In this document: in pieces, positions 35,200 to 45,059 of the stretch
How positions within the stretch are numbered: position 1 is the first letter of the stretch
Layout of the letters: each line of letters starts with the position of its first letter
Assembly: GCA_030278955.1 (NCBI GenBank)
Contig: JAOANR010000002.1
Span: forward strand, 12,079,982-12,143,981
DNA length: 64,000 nucleotides
DNA from: Hygrophila difformis
Lineage: Eukaryota > Streptophyta > Magnoliopsida > Lamiales > Acanthaceae
Direction: 5' to 3'
Notes under the pieces: generated by a model
Database searches by the model: none
What the model was told of the DNA's origin: nothing
What the model saw: the letters and a program-made list of their open reading frames with translations, nothing else
Made by a program: the position numbers and the translations under genes

Positions 35200-35565
35200 G
35201 GATACGAATACGAATTAGAATATTTTCCGGATACGAATACAGGTCGGATACATGATGGATATTCAATCGGATAGAGATTATCAGATAATTTCATATTTTT
35301 TATATTATTGATAATTTTTAATTAATAAATAATAATATATTAATTTAAAATCCGGATAATACCCTATCAATTTTTGGATACCGTAGGATATTTTTTTGAT
35401 ACAGTTGGATATTTTCGGATACAAATACGAATAAAGAACACGGATTTGGATTTGGATACGAATATTAAAATGTCCGCCCGGATAGTTGGATACGGATTCA
35501 GATTCGAATATGACTAGATACAACATCAGATTTGCCGGATATTTACCGTACCGCTTTCACCCCTA
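35200..35565. mobile_element. hAT-like MITE, right end only
   Basis: Dense GGATACGAATA-type repeats in both orientations ending CCGCTTTCACCCCTA at 35565. That ending resembles ends of plant hAT-type miniature elements (TAGGGGTGAAAGCGG inverted). A matching left terminus was not found. Confidence 0.4.
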
Positions 35566-35860
35566 TAAACCACATTGTATTTACAGCGTAGTTGGTTTGA
35601 GGTTTACCACCATAGATCTATAGTGGTTACCACGGGCAACACAATCTACTTACCACGTTTTCCTCCGGTGGATTACCATACCATTCGAATATGTTGTTTA
35701 CCACATGCAAGCGAGTGAGGTTACCATGTTATGCGGAAGTATTTTATCACTTTATCCTAATCTTGGTTACTACATAAGCTACATGGAATTTACCATGTTC
35801 CTAGTTTGAGGTTTACCATCTTAATTAATTTGCTGCTTTGTTTTTATCATTAAGTTCTTA
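35566..35860 (-). mobile_element. GGTAA-motif-rich element, right part
   Basis: About eight TTACCAC/TTACCAT motifs, all in the inverted polarity relative to 29760-34110, ending near 35827. This extends the polarity pattern around a probable nested MITE. Confidence 0.45.
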
Positions 35861-36266
35861 AAACATAGGGCCTAAAACTCAATTTTTCTGAACATCGAAC
35901 TTTGACTCTTATGATAAGTTTACATAAGGACCGAGCCCTAGTTTTCCCTAAAATAAACTGTGTCAGCCCCAGTGATGCAAGCCTGCTACGAGAGACACTT
36001 ATCATGGGCCGGCCATGAAAAATCAAAACACACGATCTCCCTCTAGAGAGATCTCTTCACAAATTAAATGCATAATGCAATAAAAAAAAAAGAATAATAC
36101 TAATAATGGGTATGTGGAGAACTCTGCGGTCAGTCTTACTTATTTAGAAAGAAGTAAATTGTTTCCGAATAATTTCCATAGTAACGAAATCGATTACATA
36201 TATTGGTGCAAGTAAATGAGAATCAACCCTGGCGGCTGGATCCCGTATATATAAATATGACTATGA
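35861..36266. other. 3' flank of the carboxylesterase gene
   Basis: No repeat or gene recognised. The stretch next to the stop codon (36140-36266) is the likely 3' untranslated region of the minus-strand gene; no unambiguous polyadenylation signal was seen. Confidence 0.4.
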
Positions 36267-37196
36267 TCAAGCACCATGAATGAGAACCTTAATCTGCTCC
36301 TGGAGCAAAGATGTTGCTTTTGACTCAGGATTCCACACATGAAATACATGGTCTTCGCCCTTGCTCTGTACCAAACTCACCTTCTTCACCCCTTTTCTCT
36401 TCAAGAATTCGGCATACATCACTCCCCTTTCCTTCAGGAAATCCAACTCAGCAACAAACACCACCGTCTCCGGGAACAGCCTCCATTCCGTCTCCTGACG
36501 TTCAAAATTGCACCCGTAATAGTCGCGGCCTTCTCCTTCTGGCAAGCTTAGCTTCCAAAACATGTCATTCATGGCCACCTCATGGGCCGATCCATCCTCC
36601 TTCTCTAGCTCAGTTCGCATTTCGCTTCCAAAGTACGGGTGAATTGGCATTAGCCCCTTAATTCTAATACCGGGAATATTTCTTTTCAGGGTTTTCATGG
36701 CAAGCTGATGAACTATATTCCCTCCAGCACTATCTCCCGAGAGGAAGACGTTGGAAAGATCCATGCACTGCAGCCACGGATCATGATTTGGATTTAGCCA
36801 TTCAAGCACGGTATAGCAGTCATCATAGGCTATGGGGAGCTTGTTTTCTGGCGCTAGCCGGTAGTCCACAGACAATACGATAGTTTTTGCTAGTGCTGAT
36901 AACTTTGCCAAGAAATTGTGGTACCCAATCCAGGTAGTGGATCCGATGCAGAATCCACCACCATGGAAGTAAACCACGAGGGGAAGTTTATTGAGAAAAT
37001 TGGGGACATTGGGGAGAAATATCCTTGCAGTAATGTGCTTCCCAGAATCAATGACTACATCTTTGGACTTGTACTTATATCCATCAGAGGCATTCGACCA
37101 TTCAATTGAGGGAGTAACAATTTGAGGTGTGAAGCGTTTGACAGTGCCATTGGAGAAGACTTTAATGAAGTCTGGTGCCTCAGCCACTATGGACAT
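36267..37196 (-). CDS. Plant class-I carboxylesterase (CXE family, alpha/beta hydrolase)
   Basis: Intact, intronless frame of 309 aa, close to the usual 310-340 aa of plant CXE proteins, which hydrolyse ester bonds of small metabolites or xenobiotics. The oxyanion-hole motif HGGG is at residues 78-81 (YFHGGGF) and the nucleophile motif GDSAGG at 154-159 gives Ser156. The remaining triad members are probably Asp252 (VAELDFLKERG) and His283 (GEDHVFH). DYRLAPE at 111-117 is another family landmark. The retained His argues against a gibberellin receptor (GID1), where it is replaced. No signal peptide or membrane segment is apparent, so a cytosolic enzyme is likely. Met at 37196 aligns with the family N-terminus (APDFIKVF). 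The substrate cannot be predicted. This is the only clearly functional host gene here. Confidence 0.95.
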   Translation of the reverse strand: MSIVAEAPDFIKVFSNGTVKRFTPQIVTPSIEWSNASDGYKYKSKDVVIDSGKHITARIFLPNVPNFLNKLPLVVYFHGGGFCIGSTTWIGYHNFLAKLSALAKTIVLSVDYRLAPENKLPIAYDDCYTVLEWLNPNHDPWLQCMDLSNVFLSGDSAGGNIVHQLAMKTLKRNIPGIRIKGLMPIHPYFGSEMRTELEKEDGSAHEVAMNDMFWKLSLPEGEGRDYYGCNFERQETEWRLFPETVVFVAELDFLKERGVMYAEFLKRKGVKKVSLVQSKGEDHVFHVWNPESKATSLLQEQIKVLIHGA

Positions 37197-37787
37197 GTTG
37201 TAGATAAAATGTAGTGTATGAAAAGGTGGGTTTTGCGTAGTACTTGGTGGGCTGTGGGTTTTGCAACATGGAGCATTTAAGAAAGGGATGGGTATTTGGG
37301 GGCTTATGTGGATTGGAATTGGGTGGATGTTTGGTTGATCATGGGATGTAGAAGAAATCTGGAAAAGAGTGCTTGTTGGTGGGTTGGTTCACCATGCAAT
37401 TCGAGGAATATTACAGTACGTCATTAGATTATAGGGAAACAAGGGGCAGGACTATAATTATATATAATAACCTACACAAATATATATAAAAAATAATAAA
37501 TAAATAAATAATGTTACTAATAGCTACACTTTAGAAAGTGCCACTAAAAGGTATCACTAGCCATAAAGTTTTTATTTTTCAACTCTTTTTTATTGACACT
37601 TTAATTTGCCTTTTCTTTTAAAAATAAAAAAATATCCACCAATTTTAGAAACAAGAGTCCGATCCCTAATCACATTATTTTTTTCTTGTTTTATTTTTTG
37701 TCCAATACTTTGAGGATATGTTCAGTTTCAATGGTATATGATTGCTTAATACGAAGTATAATTTTAATGAATAATGGAACTAAATTT
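37197..37787. other. Upstream region of the carboxylesterase gene
   Basis: About 590 bases between the start codon and a CACTA element. AT-rich stretches at 37455-37510 lie ~260-310 bases upstream of the ATG; no TATA box can be assigned with confidence. No coding sequence. Confidence 0.4.
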
Positions 37788-39041
37788 CATTACAAGAAAA
37801 TTCCAGAACACCGACCGTATTTACCGACCGACATTTTGCGGTCGGTATTACCGAATACATCACCGATCACAATCCGTGATCGGGAATTTATATCCGTTTT
37901 GCCTTAGGGGTGTTTTTGCCGATTGTATTACCGACCGCAACAAAGGTGGCTGGTATTACCGACCGCATTACCGACCGAAAGTGCAGTCGGAAATATTTTT
38001 CCAATTTTTTTTTTAAATTTTATAAATTTTTAATAAAAAAATATAATTTAGCGACCGACTTACCGACCGCTAAATTTTTTTTCAAATTATATTATTTTTG
38101 AATTTTCTATATTTTTTGTTTTATTGAATTTTTTTAATATAATTTCATTTTTCATCAAAATAATTAATTTTATTTTTATGACTATTTATTTTAAATTTTA
38201 ATTAAAATTTTCTTTTAATTAATTTATTTCAGTTTTATTTTACGTTATAATTTAATTATTGAATTGTATTTTAATGTAATTAATTATTTTTATTTTAATT
38301 TAATAAATATCTATTTCATTTTTTATTTTATTGGGGAATTTTATGATTTATCAAAATTTATTTTATTTAATATATGAATTCTTTAAATTTTAATTAATAT
38401 AATTTTACTTTTTATTTTATGTTTCAATTTATTTAATAATTTAAAAATTAATATTTTTGTATGTATATATATCTATATAAATTATATATATAAATTTATA
38501 TATCATGACATGAAATGTATGATATCCCAATGGCATGCGCGTGAGGGAAAGGCTTCCCTACCAGGGTTCGAGCCCTCTCCTCAGCATTTTCCAAAATATA
38601 TTTGGGAAGGCTTAATATATGACACATGGAGTGATATAATTGGTGGGTTAGATTAGCTAGCCAAGTTGGTTAAGATATAGGTTGGTGTTGTTGAGGGATT
38701 GGGTTTGAGCCATCCTAACCACACCTTACCTTTTTGCATAAAAGAGAATTATCGACCGCAAATTGCGGTCGGTAATTCAGTTGGAAAATGTCTCCAGGAC
38801 CATTCGTGACCAGACATTACCGACCGCATTCGGTTGGTAATTTCTCCGACCAACGTGCGGTCGGTAACGCGGTCGGCAGGTCACCGACGACAGTTTTTTT
38901 TCGTCGGCGGCAAATTTCGGACCAAAAAATTTCCGACCGACACTTTCGGTCGGTAATGCGGTCGGTAATCCCCGAAACGACATGCATTTTGGTGTTACCG
39001 ACCGGATTTTTCGGTCGGAAAATAGGTTTTTTCTTGTAGTG
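37788..39041. mobile_element. Non-autonomous CACTA transposon, TSD TTT
   Basis: 1254 bp with termini CATTACAAGAAAA (left, one mismatch to CACTACAAGAAAA) and TTTTTTCTTGTAGTG (right), flanked by TTT at 37785-37787 and 39042-39044. Both ends carry clusters of CCGACCG/CGGTCGG, typical subterminal transposase-binding repeats (37810-38070 and 38755-39020). The middle is very AT-rich and has no transposase gene, so movement would need an autonomous relative. Confidence 0.92.
38503..38745 (+). mobile_element. tRNA-like/SINE-like sequence inside the CACTA element
   Basis: Two B-box-like motifs occur in non-CACTA sequence: GGGTTCGAGCCC near 38564 and GGGTTTGAGCC near 38702. The second is preceded by an A-box-like TAGCCAAGTTGGTTA near 38657. 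It may be a SINE, or two, inserted in the AT-rich core; no target duplication was resolved. Confidence 0.35.
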
Positions 39042-39073
39042 TTTATCACACTAGTTCAATGAGATTAATTAGC

Positions 39074-39239
39074 AGGGAATGAATACTTGGCCTAGTGCTC
39101 ATGTCTCTGACTTTCAACATTATGGTTGGAATTCGATTCCCACATGGCTCCCCATCCCTCCCATTTATCCCCATTGTAATTTGTGTGACTTGGTCTCTCA
39201 TATACATTTGCCAACTCATGAGTGCCAATGTTTTAAAAA
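39074..39239 (+). mobile_element. tRNA-derived SINE with 16-bp TSD
   Basis: 166-bp insertion flanked by perfect AATGAGATTAATTAGC at 39058-39073 and 39240-39255. It has an A-box-like TGGCCTAGTGCTCAT, a B-box-like GGAATTCGATTCCCAC and a short A-run at its 3' end, the standard layout of plant SINEs mobilised by LINE machinery. It lies 32 bp from the CACTA end. Confidence 0.92.
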
Positions 39240-39255
39240 AATGAGATTAATTAGC

Positions 39256-40496
39256 TCCAAGTATAGGATCCTTATATAATCAAGGGGCCTAATTATACAA
39301 AGTGAGCATGCAAAAACCGAACACTTATGACAATTTGGAGCTTTCAAAAGCTATTTTCCAAATATAATTAATTTTTCTTTTCAAATTATAATTTATGATA
39401 GATACAACTACTTGTACCGAATATTTATACAAAAACTGATAGCTGCAGTTCCTAAAGCTCCCAACAATTACAACTCCTTACAATTACAACTCCTTACAAC
39501 TACAGTTCGCAGCCACAACTTTATGTATAGAACAAACCCGGCCGTACTCTAATCTAACCAATATGATCATTTGGCCCCTTAGGGCATGTTTGGCACCATG
39601 TATTAGGGTGTATTAGGATGTATAGTACTATTATCATGTATAAAAATAATGCTAGATGGTGTTTGGCAACTTTTAGAGTTGCATAAGTATTATTTTAATA
39701 AGGGATTGGGTGTATAACTTAATACATGGTAGAGATGTGGGTTTATTTTAATGAGAGGTTTGTTTTGTTGTTTATAATTTTTATTTGGTATTTATTTTGT
39801 TATAATTATTATAATAGATAAATTAATTTATTATAAATATTATAATATTAAAATAATAAATATTATAAATTCTTTATTAAATATAATAATATTAAATTTA
39901 ATAATATTATTAAATATCTTAAAGATTATAATAATTATAATATTAAAATAATATTTTTTACTTTTATAAATTAAATATTATAATATTAAACAATTATTCT
40001 AATGTTATTATATTTATTAATTTATTAATTATATATCTACATGAATTTTTTTATTTAATTACTTAAAAAATAATAAATCACACAACACTACACGACATAT
40101 ATTATTTATATATTTATTATATTTAAAATATTAAATTTAAGAAATTAATTTTAATAAAAATTAATTTTAATAGAAAAATAATAAATTAAAATCTATACAA
40201 CATCAATATAAAAATATTGCATAATTATAATACAGTACACTACCAAACATTGTATAACATTAATTTGATATGGTATTAATATAATACAACATAGTACTAC
40301 ACACCTATTATTTGTTGTATAATATTTTTTGTCCTTTTTATGGCATATGTCTATTGGTTGATTGCTATGCAACGTATAGATGTACTCATTAATACTTAAA
40401 ATAGTTTAAATAGTTTGGGCAATGTAACTGACATAATAAAATTGAACAATTTTTTATTTGTAAAATTTGATATTTCTATTCCATTGTCCATATTTC
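39256..40496. other. Very AT-rich DNA, probably Helitron or MITE body
   Basis: Non-coding. GCATGTTTGGCACC at 39593 and ACCAAACATTG at 40239 suggest an imperfect inverted element, but no clean terminal repeats or target duplication were found. The tract ends at a Helitron-like terminus at 40521. Confidence 0.35.
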
Positions 40497-40521
40497 CGCC
40501 CATTGGACGGGGTAATACTAG
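40497..40521 (+). mobile_element. Helitron-like 3' terminus
   Basis: Imperfect GC hairpin CCGCCCATTGGACGGGG, then TAATA and CTAG followed by T, the same architecture as at 6655-6689. The 5' end is unresolved. Confidence 0.5.
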
Positions 40522-40802
40522 TAATTAGACAAATTCAATATCTCAATTGATTACATTTTATTTTATATAATTATATTAAAAAAATAAATCAAATTTACAC
40601 ATAAACAGTATGAACTACGCAAATAAAACACATAAAAGAAACAAGGGATCGGTTAGGGTGCGATTGCACAATCCCACAGCAGATCAAGGCGAAGATCTTG
40701 AGCGTCCAATTAAAATCCAAGGGTTGTAAATGCAAAATGGTATAACTGTCATAAAGCCAAACTTCACTCTTGATGGAGGAATATATAATCCTATATTTAG
40801 TA
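40522..40802. other. AT-rich spacer with no recognised feature
   Basis: No coding frame or repeat structure beyond simple AT-richness. Confidence 0.5.
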
Positions 40803-40897
40803 TGTTATCAATCTAATATTTTTTTTTCGAGAAGCCGAAGCTGGGAAACAAAATTAAAAGAAGAAAAGGAAAACAAAAGCAGATAAAACAAAGAGCA

Positions 40898-41485
40898 CTA
40901 GTAGCGGGGGAACCATATGCCGGAGGGATCCGAAGCCAATTCCCCTGTCACGAAGTCCGGAGGAAATGCCCAGGTGGTGTAGAAGTCTTCGATGGATGCG
41001 CCGTGCTTGGCAAGACTATCAGCCACTCGATTCCCTTCTCGCAAAATGTGGAAAATAGAACAATCTTCAAACGACTGACGAATATCACTAATGCGGCAGA
41101 TGATGCCAGCATAGAGATGGAGCTTCTTGTTAGAACCCAACAGCTCCATAGTCCCCTTGGAGTCAGAGTAACAAGAGATCCGGCGAGTACCCATTTGCCT
41201 GACAAACTCAAGGCCCACCAAAAGAGTAGCTAATTCCGCATGAGTGTTACTGGTGTGCCCAAGAAATCCACTCCCCCCACCAAGCCAATGGCCGGTCTCA
41301 TCACGAACAACAAAACCGAACCTCGAGCGCCCGGGGTTCCCGAAGGAGCTTCCGTCGACATGTAGAATGACCCCCAGCCGGCTCGCTCGTTCCAGTTCAC
41401 AAGGCGCGGAGAGGAATGAGAAATAGACGACGACTTCCGAGCTTCATTGAACACACTAGTGAGCCGGAGGATGTCCCGCCGGAGG
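40898..41485 (-). pseudogene. LINE C-terminal RNase H domain
   Basis: Plant-type RNase H module. The catalytic acidic residues can all be located: LHVDGSSFGNPG, HAEL, YSDSKG and NRVADSLAKHG. The N-terminal strands and the rest are in different frames because of one frameshift near 41385. The 40898-41221 frame ends at a natural-looking stop after a tail (GIWFPRY) and 3' untranslated sequence. It is non-functional because of the frameshift, the upstream stop and the truncation. Confidence 0.82.
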
Positions 41486-41487
41486 GC

Positions 41488-41754
41488 TCATCCTGTACGC
41501 TTATGATCCCGGAAGATCCGAGCATTCCGTTCAGTCCATATTATCCATAAAGTGGCAATAAATCTGGCACCAATGATCCGTTCCATACCTCTAAGAAAGA
41601 CCCGAATGTCAGCCAGTGATATTGAGTCACAATCAGTAGAGATAGGAATGTTCAATTCATGCCACAGCGTCTGTGCCCAGGTGCAATAAAAGAGAGTGTG
41701 ATACCAAGTCTCAATTTCCACACCACACAAGGAGCAAAGAGGGGAATTGGCCAT
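41488..41754 (-). pseudogene. LINE reverse-transcriptase zinc-binding domain (zf-RVT)
   Basis: 88-codon frame with CSLCGVEIETWYHTLFYCTW, the Cys/His pattern of the zinc-binding domain C-terminal to plant LINE reverse transcriptases, followed by WIIWTERNARIF. It closes at a TGA near 41486-41488, most simply a TGG to TGA change, since sequence beyond continues the family pattern (RRDILRL). Confidence 0.8.
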
Positions 41755-41904
41755 CTTGCGGTGGTACCTGTTATCAATCTAATCTTTGGTAAATCATATC
41801 AAATATTTGGTAATCTAATCTATATCTACGATCAAAAATCCTTATTAAAGAGGGGAAACGATGCTACCAAAAATAATTATGTGATGCTCTCAAAAATATT
41901 TTCA

Positions 41905-42475
41905 GCGGCCCAACAATGAAGAATTCAGCGATGCCACTTTGAAGAATTCATCGATGTTGGCATATACATTTCAGCGATGTTGGCATATACAATTCAACGA
42001 TGCTACCAAATATCATTCAGCGATGTTACCAAAAATAATTCAATGATGCTACAAAAAAATATTTCAGACCCTACCTAAAGGAATTCATCGACTACTCTCA
42101 GACGAATTCAGCGACAACAACAAGAAGAATTCAGTGATGCTACCATATACAATTCAGCGATGTTCCAAAAAATAATTCGGTGATGCTATAAAAAATATTT
42201 CAGTGACCTTACCTAAAGGAATTCAGCGACACACCAATGAAGAATTCATCGATGTTGGCATATACATTTCAGCGATGTTGGCATATACATTTCAGCGATG
42301 TCACCAAAAATAATTCAGCGACGTTCTCATGAATGCTAATTTTTTCAAGATTAATTCAGCGACGCCACCAGGAACAATTCAGCGACATTACCAAGAACAA
42401 TTCAGCGTTCTTTCCGTGAACAATTCAGCGACATTCTCATCAACAATTCAGCGACTCAACATAGAAACATTTGAT
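41905..42475 (+). repeat. Minisatellite with AATTCAGCGA core
   Basis: More than twenty degenerate units, mostly 22-31 bp, with core (A/T)ATTCAGCGAYG followed by TTACCAAAAATA, TTGGCATATACA or similar. A higher-order duplication is visible: ATCGATGTTGGCATATACA occurs near 41950 and 42249. No coding or secondary structure evidence. Confidence 0.88.
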
Positions 42476-44132
42476 GTACGTTTTCATGAACAAATATGTA
42501 TATTATATAGCTTCATAAATAAGCAAATTTGAGTATAAGGTAAGATTGATTGAATGTATTGAAATGCATAGAAAAAAAAAGTAGAGTTGAAGAGCATACA
42601 GAATTGAGCGATTGTTTGTTAATACAACTAAATATAGCAAATTTACTATTTTAACCTTTAAGTTAATCTCAACCATCAATTTATAAAGTGATTCAATGGT
42701 TGCGATTGACCGCAACACATCAAGTCAAAATCACCAATCGCACCATAACGGAATTGAAGAAACAAACCGAGGGAGTGCAGAAAAATTGAATTTGTAAACG
42801 CATTGGGAATTTGGGATTCCAAAATGTCAATTTTTCTTACAATCAGTTCATTTGGATTGGATTTGTAATAAAAATTTGCATATTAAAGTGTTTGACAAAA
42901 TGCTCGTGTGTTAGATTCATTTGGCCCACATTAGCATGCGCTCTCTATCGCTAAGTGTTTTCCCTTTTCTACTCAGCCTTCCCTAATGCTCTACCTAAAA
43001 AAGTAGGTCTTTTCGTTGCCACATCAAAAGAAAAATACCTCTACCTTTAAAACAAAATTCCTCCCCAATCCTCTACCTAAAAATTAAGGTATTTAGGGGA
43101 CCAATTTCATTTTATTTAATTATCATTTATTTTATCTGTTACATTTATTTAATCTCTCAAAGTACATTTATTTAATTTTCCAAACTACATTTATTTAATT
43201 TTCAAAATAAATTATATATAATGAAAATTTAAATTATTTAATTTAATATATACAAGAAAAAATAAAATATAATATAAAATTATTATTTTTTAATTTAATG
43301 GAATGATCATTTCAAGTGGCGAATCTATATTTTTTCTATTCATTTTTTTTATTCAAATGCCAACTTCAGTTGGCGACTAGCTCATTTATTTCATTTTTTT
43401 AGTCGCCATTTGAGGTGTTGGCCCCACATCACGCGCGCGTTATGCCCATGCCTTGTGTTTCTTCGTTCGTGTGTTCACGCTCCAGCACCCCTCAATCTTT
43501 TCTCTTTTCTTCCTGGGAAGAGAAATCTCTTCCTCACCTCTTCTCTCTCCCCTTCCCACTATGGCATCTTCCTTCATTTTTGGGTAGAGAACTTGAACAC
43601 ATCATCACTTCTACCTCCCATTGTGGATGGCCTCATCCGTAGGCTTTTTGCTGCCCGCCCACTTTTGGGTTCTCCAATTGTTCCCTCTGCAGTCTTCTTT
43701 GTTGGAGGATACCCCGCGGGATCTCCTTTTTTTTTAAAAAAAAAAAAGAATAAAAAAATGAAGATTATTTTAAAAAAAATATATGTTGATATTTATATAG
43801 GACATAACTAAAGAGTATTATATTTGTTATTATTTTTTATTTAATTAATTTATTATCATTATCATTTATCATTGATGTTGGGTTTATGTTACCTGATTAA
43901 TTATGTAGTATTATATTTAAATTGTATTTTAATTGGTTTAAATTTTAGTTTAATTTTTAACTTATAGCTATAATTTATAGCTTGATAAATTTTCAATCTT
44001 TTCTAGTCGAAACAAAATCTTAACTAAAATAATGTATATTAGGACAAAATACAATAGTACTATATCATATAATTTACTACAATAAAATATTAAATTAATG
44101 TTATATAGAAATAAAATAAAATTTTATATACC
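42476..44132. other. Unannotated DNA, AT-rich with one pyrimidine-rich stretch
   Basis: No supported gene. 43410-43740 is CT-rich, and its longest frame (133 aa, ending in a poly-Lys tail from an A-run) has no recognisable domain. 42950-43100 has repeated CCTCTACCT motifs. The rest is low-complexity AT. Confidence 0.45.
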
Positions 44133-44290
44133 ACACGCAGTTGGCTTGAGTTGTATGCGACTCTGTCATCTTAAGCCAAGTTCGAGCCTTTGTGTATACA
44201 GAATTCTGCCTTGGGAGAGGCAATCCTTCCATGCACACCAGATTCTCGAGGAATTAGTTTTGAACTGAATGTAGCCTGGGATACCCTGTA
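44133..44290 (+). mobile_element. Probable tRNA-derived SINE
   Basis: A-box-like TTGGCTTGAGTTG and B-box-like AGTTCGAGCC spaced about 45 bases apart, followed by GAATTAGTTTTGAACTG and TGTAGCCTGGGATACCC, a layout seen in plant SINEs. No clear target duplication or A-tail. Confidence 0.45.
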
Positions 44291-44307
44291 CATGTCCACA
44301 TAAAAAT

Positions 44308-44889
44308 TGTGCCCACATACATATCTAGGCCCAATTTGAATAAGGGCCCAATTTCTAGGCTTGATACGGAAGAGATAGCCCAAGACCAGCCCATGGACCC
44401 CGATGGACATCGCCCGAGCAAGCCAACCTACCTAAATAATGGCGCAACCCGGAGAAAGCCATACCCGAGCACGATAACTGCCCGAGTACCACGAGTTAGA
44501 GGAAGCGGTTCCAGTACGCTATGAGGTAACCAGAATATAGGCGGGGAAGACCTTTTTGAATTTCATCCTTATCCCTTTCCCCCAACCGGTGCTCTCAACG
44601 AATAGGCACCGGGCGTTGTATAAATACTAGAACGCAAGATTGGGTTCCTCAACCACCAAACATTTTAATACAATGTCTTTACTTTTTCAGTACTTTACTT
44701 TTATTTATCGCTTTCCTTATTGCTTTCTTTACTGCTTTTTTACTCCTTTCATTTACTGCTTTCTTTCATTTCCTTAGTTTGTTTCGCGATGCTCTAGTTC
44801 CTAGCATCCCTTGGGACTGTCCTCGTCCTGCCTTCTATCTTGAAAGCTCCGTCTAGAGGATTAAGCATTACCCCGAAACGGTAGTAACA
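44308..44889 (+). mobile_element. 5' LTR of a Tat/Ogre-like Ty3 element
   Basis: The right end (GTAGTAACA, 44889) is fixed by the primer-binding site that follows. The left end is tentatively the TG of TGTGCCCACATAC. A TATA box lies at 44619-44626. A TTTACTGCTTTC-type repeat run (44695-44775) follows. Confidence 0.5.
44619..44626 (+). promoter_or_regulatory. TATA box of the Tat-like LTR
   Basis: TATAAATA within GCGTTGTATAAATACTAG, ~270 bases before the LTR end, a normal position for the LTR promoter. Confidence 0.6.
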
Positions 44890-44891
44890 GG

Positions 44892-44908
44892 TTGGCGACC
44901 ACAGTGGG
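44892..44908 (+). promoter_or_regulatory. Primer-binding site of the Tat-like element
   Basis: TTGGCGACCACAGTGGG three bases after the LTR end. TTGGCGAC-type sites are characteristic of the Tat/Ogre group; the exact tRNA is not assigned here. Confidence 0.65.
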
Positions 44909-45059
44909 AGACCAAACTCCTCCCAGCAATGAAGGATATCCATTGTACACTTTACGCAACTACAAGGTTCGTAAAAAGCCTAGAAGAAGCCAGTACAAGC
45001 ATTTGAGACGATTCCATGATATATCAAAGATATGGCTGGATTAGGAGATCATTTCCCTC

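Larger units (their letters stand above)
40818..41768 (-). mobile_element. 5'-truncated LINE insertion with 15-bp TSD
   Basis: 951-bp minus-strand insertion flanked by perfect TGTTATCAATCTAAT at 40803-40817 and 41769-41783, with a short poly(A) (plus-strand T-run at 40820-40828) at its 3' end. It carries only the C-terminal parts of a LINE ORF2 and ends just upstream of the zinc-binding region, typical of incomplete target-primed reverse transcription. Confidence 0.92.

Noticed and set aside
36267..37196. Gibberellin receptor GID1
   Set aside because: Same superfamily, but the catalytic His is retained (HVFH) and the GID1 N-terminal lid features are not apparent, so an active carboxylesterase fits better.
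43410..43811. 133-aa plus-strand open frame
   Set aside because: Low complexity, ends in a lysine run from an A-tract, no recognisable domain.
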